From positions 7,004,496 to 7,068,495 of the forward strand of contig CP137668.1 in NCBI GenBank assembly GCA_037976565.1: a stretch of DNA of 64,000 nt. The letters are read 5' to 3'. Of the stretch, positions 34,147 through 43,972 are shown piece after piece. Under the pieces are notes generated by a model. It was not told the origin of the DNA and searched no databases. It was given only the letters and a program-made list of their open reading frames with translations. This DNA is from Mesocentrotus franciscanus (taxonomy: Eukaryota; Echinodermata; Echinoidea; Camarodonta; Strongylocentrotidae). How positions within the stretch are numbered: the first letter of the stretch is position 1; each line of letters begins with the position of its first letter. Made by a program: the position numbers and the translations under genes.

Positions 34147-35389
34147 GTACCAGGTCTGCGCTGATCGAACGAATGTGGTTCAGGCCATATGTATGTGCTT
34201 CGTTGGTCTTAAATCATTTAAAAAGTTAAATTATGGCTTCATTGTTTATAATGATTCAATGTATCTAAGCTTTCACAGAACCTTGTTTAAACCCCTAGGA
34301 TAACCTTTAGCTATTTTGAACAGCCTACTAACTTCTTGATATCTAATTTCTCTCTGCTCACTTGTCCGCCGCGCCATTTCACACTTGTAAGGAACATAAG
34401 GTGTTTATATCGAATAGCGAATGAAAACTCAAAGGTTACTAAATCCAAATGCAGGAAAGAACACATATTATGATTCTTGACTTCTTGCCTCAATGAATAA
34501 AATCAGATGGTTGTGTGAGAGGGTGTATAATAAATGAATAATAATGAATAATAATAATAATAATGAAAAATGCATGAGCCTACATTTATACATATTCTGT
34601 ATTTTTCAATATTTTACCCCCTTTTTTTTTCTTCTTCTCCTGACCTGATTACAATACAACCAGACTAATATCTGTAGCCTGAAATTATAATATGAAATAT
34701 GGAAAGATAAGTATGTAAATAATTAATAAAAAAAGTGGCTCTTGATTAAAGTTTTAGGTATTCCATCCACACTTTCTTTTCTTTCTTTTAATGAAATTCA
34801 TTATATTTGTTCTTACTGTTCAAAACATACAAAAATGCTTCTTCAACTACAGACGACCTTTCATAGGAAATTTTTCTGGAAATAGGTTAAAAAACTAAGT
34901 ATTTATATTTCTTAGATTAACTAATATTAATTATATTAAATGTATAGTATCTATTTTGTATATACCCTTTTTATATGAATGCATTGTATTATGAAGTATG
35001 TTGTTTAGTAATGAAATGTGATGATATTTTTAATCTGATTGTAAATTGTCATGTTATTCAGCTGAGGCTGCGATATGATAATAAAACAAACTGATCTGAA
35101 ACTAAAGAAAGTAACAAAGAAAATGACAGTAGACTTTCATAAAGAAGATAACGTCTCAATTTGTATCAGTTTTGTATCACTCAATGAGAAAGGTTACCTT
35201 AAAGCCTATCTGCATTAGTTTGGCCAAGAGGGATTAGACCTCCCAGCGTGGTCACTGACATGTGGTTATCTCATCAACTCAGCTCTCAATTAACCTAAGT
35301 AAAAGGGGATCATGGGGATCATGAAGGTCACATAGGTTATACATTTTAAGTAGAAGCTACCGAAGTTGGGTACACTTTTTTGATACACA

Positions 35390-35394
<5 letters not shown>
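34147..35394. mobile_element. rearranged copy of the 36740-37736 element
   Basis: Shares TGTACCAGGTCTGCGCTGATC, CTTTCACAGAACC, TTTTGAACAGCCTACTAACT, GTTTATATCGAATAGCG and GAAAGAACACATAT. The right end is GTAGAAGCTACCGAAGTTGG, GTACACTTTTTTGATACACACTG. The left inverted repeat is missing. About 600 bp (34525-35100) and the dispersed repeat 35203-35327 interrupt it. Confidence 0.7.
35203..35327 (-). repeat. dispersed repeat shared with 59752-59880
   Basis: AAAGCCTATCTGCATTAG, TTTGGCCAAGAGGGATTA, CCAGCGTGGTCACTGACA and TTATCTCATCAACTCAGCTC match the complement of 59752-59880. Inserted in opposite orientations here and in the HYR gene. Confidence 0.8.
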
Positions 35395-35430
<36 letters not shown>

Positions 35431-35629
35431 CTATTTATTTATCTTCTATCTCTCTCTCTATCTTACTCCCATCTCTTTCTCTCTCTGTCTCTCTCTCTCT
35501 CTCTTTGTCTCTCCCTCGCTCTCTCTCTCTCTCTATCTCTATCTATTTCTCTCTGTCTCTTCCTCTATCTACCTTTTCTATGTATCTCACCTCTCTTTCT
35601 CTCTCTCTCTTTATATCTATCTATCGCAT

Positions 35630-35665
<36 letters not shown>
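35393..35665 (+). repeat. TA/CT microsatellite bordering Trf-B
   Basis: A TATATA run followed by CTCT runs and a second TATATA run, matching the arrangement at 31163-31745 and 37737-38070. Confidence 0.95.
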
Positions 35666-35666
<1 letters not shown>

Positions 35667-36054
35667 GAATATCCATTTTCCCTTCATTTTTGTCTTCTTC
35701 AATAAATATATAACATGATCAATCCAGCTGCGTTAGGAAAATACTAGGGGCTAAATTATTGACCGCTTCACAGGTATTTGTATGATTTCAGTTATATCTT
35801 TATTCTACAAGACAGATTTCTAAAATTCAGTATGAATTTGAGTTTAACAATTCGTCAGTATTTTCATGCATCTTTCACTGGCTTTTCAGTCTGTTGTATT
35901 TTACTTTGTAGAAACACAGGGTGTTTGGTAAGATTATGATGCGTAAATAAAAACATTCTGTCCAATGAAAGCCATTGGTGAATTATATATATATATATAT
36001 ATTATATCTTAACAAAAGCAATATGTCTTTTCTTCTTAAAAAAAAAAACAAATT

Positions 36055-36080
36055 CTACACCTCAACGATCACATTGGTGT
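36055..36080 (-). CDS. Trf: Transformer gene B, last codons only, cut by assembly gap
   Basis: Just before the N run the minus strand reads the final codons TNVIVEV and a stop at 36055-36057, the same C terminus as the distal frame of Trf-A. The preceding 3' flank (35670-36054) also matches the Trf 3' flanks. The rest of the gene, including leader and promoter, is inside or lost to the gap; the sequence on the far side is GTA repeat and a mobile element, not a Trf promoter. Confidence 0.85.
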
Positions 36081-36580
36081 NNNNNNNNNNNNNNNNNNNN
36101 NNNNNNNNNNNNNNNNNNNNNNNNNNNNNNNNNNNNNNNNNNNNNNNNNNNNNNNNNNNNNNNNNNNNNNNNNNNNNNNNNNNNNNNNNNNNNNNNNNNN
36201 NNNNNNNNNNNNNNNNNNNNNNNNNNNNNNNNNNNNNNNNNNNNNNNNNNNNNNNNNNNNNNNNNNNNNNNNNNNNNNNNNNNNNNNNNNNNNNNNNNNN
36301 NNNNNNNNNNNNNNNNNNNNNNNNNNNNNNNNNNNNNNNNNNNNNNNNNNNNNNNNNNNNNNNNNNNNNNNNNNNNNNNNNNNNNNNNNNNNNNNNNNNN
36401 NNNNNNNNNNNNNNNNNNNNNNNNNNNNNNNNNNNNNNNNNNNNNNNNNNNNNNNNNNNNNNNNNNNNNNNNNNNNNNNNNNNNNNNNNNNNNNNNNNNN
36501 NNNNNNNNNNNNNNNNNNNNNNNNNNNNNNNNNNNNNNNNNNNNNNNNNNNNNNNNNNNNNNNNNNNNNNNNNNNNNNNN
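36081..36580. other. assembly gap, exactly 500 N
   Basis: A round-number placeholder. A Trf gene with intron needs about 1.2-1.8 kb, so the true missing length is probably larger than shown. Confidence 0.97.
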
Positions 36581-36612
<32 letters not shown>

Positions 36613-36739
36613 CAGCAGTACGCCTAATAGTAATACTACTACGATATACTACTGCTACTATATTACTATCTCTTTCTGTTTTCCTACACCCCCCCCCCTT
36701 CTCCCCACCGTTCTCTCTCTATTTATATATTTATATATA

Positions 36740-37736
36740 CAGTGCGTATACAAAAAAAGTGTACCCAACTTTGGTAGCTCCTTATTAAAAGTCATAACCA
36801 ATATGACTTTGAAATTTATTTCATGATGATGAGTAACTTCTTTTCTGTCCATTGATACCCTATTCATAATATTTCTGCCACGGGTGACTGAGCACCAGGG
36901 TCTTTCGAAGGTGTGGTCAAAGTCGCCTTGTACCAGGTTTGGGCTGATCAAACGAATGTGGGTCAGGCCATATGCACGTGCTTCCGTGCTTCATTGTTCA
37001 ATATAATGCAATGTATCTAGGCTTTCACAGAACCGTGTTTCAAGCACTAGGATAACCTTTAATTATTTTGAACAGCCTACTAACTTCTTGTTTCATGATA
37101 TCTAATTTCTCTCTCACTTATCTTGTCCGCTGCGCCATTTCACACGCGTAAGGAGCATTAGGTGTTTATATCGAATAGCGATTGAAAACTCAAAGGTTAC
37201 TACATTCAAATGCAGGAAAGAACACATATGATGATAAGTATCAAAGAAAATGACAGTAGACTTTCATAAAGAAGATAACCTCCCACATTTTTTATCGGTT
37301 TTGTATCACTCAATGAGAAGGGTTACCTTAAACAAGGGATGCGAATGAATTTAATATTGTAATCATCATAACACAGAGAATATCATAAATTTTTGTTTGT
37401 AATAAGGATTTCCTTTAGCTTAGGTTGATATTCACACCTTTTATCTTCAACAGCCTAATAGTCAGTATTAATAAGTGAGGAATTGTTTATGGAATGAGAT
37501 AACGCATACATAATGGCTTTTGACCCACATTCATTGCTTCAACCCAAACTTGGTACAAGAGGATTTTGAAAATACTTTTTGAAAAGCCTGCTGCTCAGTC
37601 AACCGTGGCAGCACAATTATGAATATAGAATCATTAGACAGGGTATCAGTTACCCTTTAACATGAAATATGATTGAAGGTCACATAACTTTTTAAGTAGA
37701 AGCTACCAAAGTTGGGTACACTTTTTTATACCACTG
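36740..37736. mobile_element. 1.0-kb long-inverted-repeat element with TA target site
   Basis: The left end CAGTGCGTATACAAAAAAAG (then TGTACCCAACTTTGGTAGCT) is mirrored by the right end AGCTACCAAAGTTGGGTACA, CTTTTTTATACCACTG. TA flanks both sides (36738-36739, 37737-37738). The mirror symmetry continues inward for roughly 250 bp (CTGCCACGG, GACTGAGCA, CTTGTACCA, AATGTGGGTCA on both arms). TA duplication and CAGT ends suggest a non-autonomous Tc1/mariner-type element. It lies between Trf-B and Trf-C. Confidence 0.8.
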
Positions 37737-37956
37737 TATATATATAATCTCTATTCATCTATCTTCTCTCTCTCTTTCTCTCACACACACACACACACAC
37801 ACGCTTTCCCTCTCACTCTTTCTCACTCCCATCTCTCTGTCTCTCTCGCTGTCTCTTTGTTTCCCCCTCTCTCTCTATCTATATCTATTTCTCTCTGTCT
37901 CTTCCTCTCTCTACCTTTTCTATCTATCTCACCTCTCTTTTTTTAAATCTATCTAT

Positions 37957-37995
<39 letters not shown>

Positions 37996-38009
37996 TCTCT
38001 CTATCTATC

Positions 38010-38069
<60 letters not shown>

Positions 38070-38070
38070 A
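37737..38070 (+). repeat. CT/CA/TA/TG microsatellite bordering Trf-C
   Basis: CT runs, an (AC) run at about 37784-37802, more CT, then TATATA and TGTGTG. Third instance of the block boundary. Confidence 0.95.
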
Positions 38071-38499
38071 ATATCGATTTTCCTTCTTCAATTTTTCTTC
38101 TTCAATAAATATATAACATGATCAATCCAGCTGCGTTAGGAAAATACTAGGGGCTAAATTAGTAAACGCTAAACAAGTATTTGTATGATTTCAGTTATAT
38201 CTTTATTCCACAAGGCTTCGAAAATTCAGTATGAAATTGGAGTTCAACAATTCCTCAGTATTTTCATGCATCTTTCACTGGCTTCCAGTCTGTTGTATGT
38301 TACTTTGTAGAAACACAGTGTAGTCTTCGGTACAATTATGACACGTTAATAAAAGCATTCTGTCCAACGAAAGACATTGTTGAATTAGTTATATATATTA
38401 TACATTAACAAAACTTTTTGTTTCAATTTTTTTTAATTAACAAGTTCTACAGGTCGACGATCACATTGGTGTCTTCTTCATTGATTGCGATCTCGACCA

Positions 38500-40174
38500 T
38501 TAAGGTGGTGAAGGTGTCGTCCCGTTTTCCGTCGTTGGATGCTCCTCCTCCCTACTTTCATTCTCACCCCAACGTCCTCGGTTGCCATTACGCCTGTGAG
38601 ATCCTTCTACAGTTCCGTTGCGTCTGTTGAAGGGACGGTCTCCTAAAGGCTTTTTACCCAAGTGGTTGAACCGGAAGGGCCTTATATTAATCATTGGTCT
38701 GTCCTGATTTTCATCTCCGGATTTGTTGTGATGACGGTGGGGGAGTTCTCCCGTCTCATTGTGACCTTGTTGACCTTCTGTATGGTTATGATGACGGTGG
38801 TGGTGGTGGCCATGGTGGCGATGGTGGTTAGGGTGAGAACGGCCATCCTCCTCGCTGCTGTCGTTGCGCTGACCGAACGGATGTTCCTCTGTATGGTTCT
38901 GAGGAGGACCTTGATGGTGGCCATGAGGACCACGTCCACGTCCATGACCATCCAATCGTTGAGACCCTCCTAGACCATCACCAATTTGATGAGCAGCATC
39001 AGTTCCTTCTTCTCCATCACCATGCCTGCCTCCACCATCTTGCCTAGGTCCACCCATCTGCATTCCATCAGGCCTTCCTCCAAAGCGACCTTGTCCCCTC
39101 TCTCTGCCACTTTCCTTTCCTTGTCGTCCATTGGAACCTCTTCGTGCCTGAGCTGTAAGGGGTAATGAAATCATTGAATTAATTAATTAATCACATTCTT
39201 CACTATTGTCTTTAGCTCTACATTAATTTCATTTAATTTTCATTTCTTTTATTTATTTCATTCTCCATAAAAAACATTAAGCATTCAAACATGATAAACA
39301 TGATATACAGATAAAAGATCAATTTACAAGAAAAATACAGCAGGAAGGAGCAAACAAAATTTTATGTGAATGTGGGGTTAACAAAAAGGGCAATTGGCCT
39401 TATGAACGTCAACCCCTTCAAAAGTATACACTGTATTGTTGAGAAAAGAAAAAAGGAATAGAAAAGCAGAGAAAACCTGAACCCCAATACAAAAAAACAC
39501 AAGTGAAGGAGAAGGAAGGGGACGGGGAATAACTAATTACAAAGTGCATTTACTGAAGCGCTACGTCATTTAATTTGAGATTGAATACAATGATAAAAGA
39601 TGGGATTTATACATCCGTTTAAAAATATTCATTGAATTTGAGTTTTTCATATTAAACGGGGTATTTTTTCCATAAAACTGGCCCTTTGAAAGAAACTGAG
39701 TTTTTAAAAACATTTGTACGGATATTAGGAAAATGAAAATTACCAGCATTCATGAGAATGTATGTTATAATTGAATTGGTTTATTGTAGGTGACAAATAT
39801 GATTAGTAACTCGCCTCCGTTCGATTTTTTCCCCGTGGTGTTAAACCTTACCAGAGCTAGTCCATGCGATTTGACATTCAACACGCTAAATTCTAACCGA
39901 ATTGAATTTGAATACCAGATTGAACAGAAACATAATACACAATCTCTTTTCATTCGAAGAAACGGATTGGTGTAGGCCAAAAACTGTTTATATTTTGTAA
40001 CGACAATTTAATAATGCATATCTTAAGAAATTAATCAGAAACTGATACTCCTGTGAGTCATTATTAGCTTTATATTCACCACTTATCAAGTAATACCGAG
40101 TAATAATTTGATTTCTTACCAGAGATAGCAAGAGCAGCCACAAAGGCAACGATGATTATCGCTTTCATCTCCAT
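38500..40174 (-). CDS. Trf: Transformer (185/333) immune effector gene C
   Basis: Exon 1 (40174-40120) encodes the leader MEMKAIIIVAFVAALAIS. A 967-bp intron follows, then exon 2 (39152-38500), giving 235 residues with an intact frame. Mature start A-QARRGSNGRQGKESG, Gly-rich GMQMGGPRQDGGG, then GEEGTDAAHQIGDGLGG, GRGPHGHHQGPPQNHTEE, a His-rich stretch (NHHRHHGHHHHRHHNH), and RPFRFNHLGKKPLGDRPF. Compared with Trf-A it lacks the GRRFDGPGFGG repeat block but has an extra HHQGPPQ...SEEDGRSH section, the presence/absence mosaic typical of the family. It ends TTENGTTPSPP: one base fewer than in Trf-A at CCTTAATGG/CCTGGAGTGG gives an earlier stop, with the old end still readable to 38447. Secreted, polycationic, expressed by coelomocytes in known species. 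RGD is altered to RHGD. Confidence 0.92.
39222..39777 (-). mobile_element. 5'-truncated LINE inserted in the Trf-C intron
   Basis: About 555 bp absent from the Trf-A intron: the common text CTCTACATT|GGTTTAT is split here. On the minus strand it translates to fragments like FLSKGQFYGKN and then SMNIFKRMYKSHLLSLYS, resembling the end of a LINE ORF2. It finishes with a GAATGAAATAAATAAAAGAA tail. It explains why this intron is twice as long. Confidence 0.75.
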
Positions 40175-40575
40175 GTTAGTAAGGTCTCTCCGATGCTACA
40201 AGCTTTCTCTAGATTCGTCGCCTTCTAAGAGAGAACAAGCTCCAAACTGACAACTATCTGCTGGATCACTCAATTTATAGGCTTTCTACCATAGATCGAA
40301 ATCACTTTCGTACCAGACCGTGTCAGGAACTACCAGGAATACCCTGATTTAGTTGTTTTTATTTTGTTGTTTTTGTTTTTATTGTTTTTTCAATGTCAAA
40401 CTTTGTTCATATTTTTTATCTTTATTTTACTTAGACTTATCAACAATTGTTTTGGGGAGTGCATTGCACCAGGACGTATAACCAATTACATCATCATCAT
40501 CGGATATCCGGTAGAGCCATGTATTGGGTGACACTGATGTCGCGGCGTAGTTATACTTGGAATTTGCGAGGATGC
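40175..40575 (-). promoter_or_regulatory. Trf-C promoter and 5' flank
   Basis: TATAAAT (minus strand) at 40273-40279, about 100 bp before the ATG, with the shared GTGATCCAGCAGATAGTTGT downstream. It matches the Trf-A flank for about 400 bp, out to the GGATATCCGGTAGAGCCATG block. Confidence 0.75.
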
Positions 40576-40919
40576 AACGGTTATTTTTTTTAATTTGATT
40601 TGATTTTCTTTTCTTCTGCATTCATGTAAGTTCACAGTTTTTCGATAACAATAATAATATAAGGTACAATAAGTATTTTTCTGACAACGAATCATAAATA
40701 AGCAAATATGTATATAAAAATTGTTATTTTCAAAAACGAAATGATAAACTGTCATAAATACTAAATTTCCTCAAACATTATATAACATTATAAAATTATT
40801 TGTGGAAGAAGGACTTTCATTGTAAGCAGATTGCTTTATAATATGACAGCCCCAGAAAAAACTCATGAAATAGATTAACACATTTATTAAGCAGAACGGG
40901 TAGGTAATTTAAAATACAA

Positions 40920-41035
40920 ATTTTGATGATGGTGATATTGACAATGCAGATGAGAATGATGATGAAGATGATAATGATGATGATGATGATGACGATGATG
41001 ATAATGATGATGATGAAAGAAGAGATGACATTATG
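40920..41035 (+). repeat. GAT microsatellite
   Basis: GATGAT-type repeat directly after the 3' end of the LINE on its strand, so possibly the element's tail. Confidence 0.85.
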
Positions 41036-41049
41036 ATAAAGACTGAAGA

Positions 41050-42160
41050 GTTGACACATAAATTTTACCTTGAATATTTTGATAACAACATCTTTTTAAC
41101 TTTGGCTTTAAATGAGTAGAGGGAGCAACATTATTTAATAGATTCTGGGAGAGAGTTCCACAGGTCAGGACCATGGTGTCTTATGGATCTATGGGCAATA
41201 AGTAATTTCGGGTTTACTAGATGAAAATTTGAGGAATTACGGGTAGGGTAAGAGTGAATGATTTTATTCATAGTGTAAAAGTTTAGAAATGAAAGAGGCA
41301 GCATATTATTTAAATACTTAAACATGATCAGTAAACTTTGTAGCGAATTTATGTCGAATACTGTTGAAAATATTGGACTTGTGTGAGATAAATATGGTGA
41401 ACCAGTACATATACGAAGGGCTTTCTTTTGCAATAAATAAATAGAGTTGATTTTGGTTTTGGCGCTGGTGGCCCATACTAAATTACAATATGTTATATAC
41501 GGTAATATCAATGAATTATAAAGCATAACAAGCGTATAACATGGGATTAATTTCTTCATTTTATATAATAAACCAACATTTCTAGAAATAGAAGTCGTGA
41601 TATGACGTGTATCTTCATTCCAATTCAGATTTTCGTCGATAATGACACCCAAAAATGTTGTTGTTCTCTTTCTTTCGAGAGGGATATTATCGATAGTTAT
41701 GTTGTAAGGACAGTCAATGACATGAGAATTTGCGTGCTTGAAATACATGAAACTTGTTTTTATCGATATTAAGGGATAACTTATTGCATTGAAACCATAG
41801 AGATAATTTTGGTAACTCATTATTAAGTGTATTTACTAAGGTGTTTAAATTATGATGTGAACAGCAGATGTTCGTGTCATCAGCAAATAACACAAATGAT
41901 AATAAAGGTGTTGTATTGGTTAAATAATTTATATATGATAAAATAAGCAAAGGGACTAAAATTGATCCTTGAGGAACTTCACATTTGGTAGGCAAGAAAT
42001 TAGACAGAACATCATTATACACTACATATATTAGATATATATTAATATTAGCTATCAAATAGCCAAGGTACTGACATAACAAACTTTCATCTAATAAATA
42101 TTCGGCTACCGTCTTGTGAAAGATGCAGTACAATTTTACCACAAAATAACTGATGAAAGA
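41050..42160 (-). mobile_element. LINE fragment with decayed reverse transcriptase
   Basis: The minus strand encodes reverse-transcriptase motifs: VPQGSILVPLLILSYIN, LFADDTNICC, NKLSLNIDKNK, then TTTFLGVIIDENLNW, ITYCNLVWA, LQKKALRICTG and GPDLWNSLPESIK. This order fits the C-terminal half of a CR1/Jockey-type non-LTR element. The frame shifts between 41714 and 41820 and the 5' half is missing, so it is inactive. The downstream GAT repeat may be its tail. Confidence 0.85.
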
Positions 42161-42937
42161 TAATCATTTGATACCAAATTGCCCGTCATAAAAAGTACAA
42201 TACTGAATATTACAGTATGTAAAGCCTATGGAAGGCAACACAAAAAGTTTTTGTTGACATCCAGAGCATTTTGGCCAGGGCAAAGTTTCGTCAGAGAACA
42301 ATTGATGTCATCTTGAAGGGATCTGACATTCCCCTCTTCATGATGGAGGATTTTGACCTTTTTTTTTGGGGGGGGGGGCTAAAGTAAAGGCATAATCATT
42401 TCTGGAGAACAAAAATTGTCGATGAGCAGTAGGGGGGAAATGAATCCAATGTTTAGGGCGCATCCGACAACCCCATCTCGACGGAAAGTGTTTTTTCTTC
42501 TTCAGTTTCTTATGCTTTGTAATGATCCCTATTTAGCAAGCTAGATATTAGGCCCGACTTTGGGGGTCTATTTCATGGTTTCTATGGAATAAACCTGACA
42601 GCTACGCTTAGCTGATAGTTGTCATCGTGCTAGATGGTCTAAAAGTAACCGGTCACATAACTTTAGGAGGCTACATACTACGGATTTGATGGGGCAACTA
42701 TTTCGGAAGATGCTCACAGACTAGTACAGGATATTTATTGTCTGGCCGACCTATTGGCAGTGGGCGCTATGACAGATTGGAGACGTTAGACATGTTGAGC
42801 TATGTTGGAGATGGAATCTAATTGCAATTAAGTTGTCTATAATTGGAGTTGAGGTAAGAATGGCAACATTAAAGACAGAGAGAGAAAAAAAAAAGTAAGG
42901 GAAATAATGTTATGGTCACAACCCACCGTGTATCTTT
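42161..42937. other. intergenic DNA, nothing firm
   Basis: Contains a T8-G11 homopolymer junction at about 42359-42380 and no supported gene. Confidence 0.4.
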
Positions 42938-43467
42938 TTGCACGTGCGTGTCCGCAGCTGCGGTCGGGTGTTAGACCAACTTCTAAGATTCGCATGTCCT
43001 TCTTACGATCCTTCGTGGGCGCCTTGCACCCTCCTAACAGACGTCCTTCCCCCTTTTCTGCAAGAATCCTTGAGGTGCACTCTTAACCCTCGTACAGGTG
43101 CCTTGCAACTGCCGTGCGATATCTTACCGCTCCATATGGCTATGTACTGCGCCATGTGGCTCTGTAGACCACCGCAAGTAACCCGTGCAATGCTCGCAAG
43201 AAGCCCTTGCGAGGTTTGCAAAGAAGGACAAGAACGGCATGTGCCACGCATCTGCATCAAAAAACGCAGCCACACGTACACGCAGAGACTATTGGACATT
43301 TCGAAAATCTCCTGCAAGCGATTGCGTGTTGTGCCTGCCTTCAAAAAATCAAAAGAAATCAAAACAAAAACAAAAACAAAAAGAGGAAGAAAATACCAAC
43401 TTAGGAAAGAAAGAATAAGAGAAGGTAAATAAAAATCGTACAGGCTGAAGCCCATGTCTCCCGCCAC
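42938..43467. repeat. GC-rich island open on both strands, repeat-like
   Basis: About 400 bp of markedly higher GC than its surroundings, open on + (42938-43432, 164 codons) and on - (43003-43467, 154 codons). It ends in an AAAACAAAAACAAAAACAAA tail on the + strand. Neither frame shows a motif that I know. The A-rich tail suggests a retroposed sequence rather than a host gene. No second copy is seen in this window. Confidence 0.4.
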
Positions 43468-43699
43468 CTAATATATAAACCTGTGTAAAAACGAACAAAC
43501 ACAGGTCTTTAAAATTTATAATTTGCCGACGAATGATAAATTATGAATTTATAAGATATATCTCTTTTGGGCGGGCCCGTTTGGTCAGGCAAATATTAAT
43601 GTGGTCAACTTAGATACAGACTAAACCTTAATATTAGCACTAGCCATTCTACTCCAAAGACTGATATATCACACGTCAATCAAACTATTCAGTGCTTTA

Positions 43700-43972
43700 G
43701 CCAATCAACATGCGGCGTTCAAGTCATGCTTCGGTGCACATGACGTCACCTACGTCACCTTCTTGCTCGGCTCGAACAAGCGAAGATTTCCAACGACGAA
43801 TAGTCACATCGCAATCTAGTGATCTATTGCGCAAAGGAAGAGATACGCCCAAAATCGGTACACGAGAATGAAGTTAGTCTGTAACTTTTTCCGGAATTCT
43901 TCAGAGACAATCATTTTGCCTCTTCCTTGCATGAGATGTTTTCAGAGGATTGAAAGCTAAGATATCAGAGTA
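43700..43972 (+). promoter_or_regulatory. proximal promoter of the HYR gene
   Basis: A CCAAT box at 43701-43705 and a perfect CRE palindrome TGACGTCA at 43741-43748, followed by a half site (TACGTCAC). They lie about 225-270 bp before the ATG at 43973. No clear TATA box. Confidence 0.5.

Noticed and set aside
35975..36826. 283-codon frame
   Set aside because: Runs through the N gap and is meaningless.
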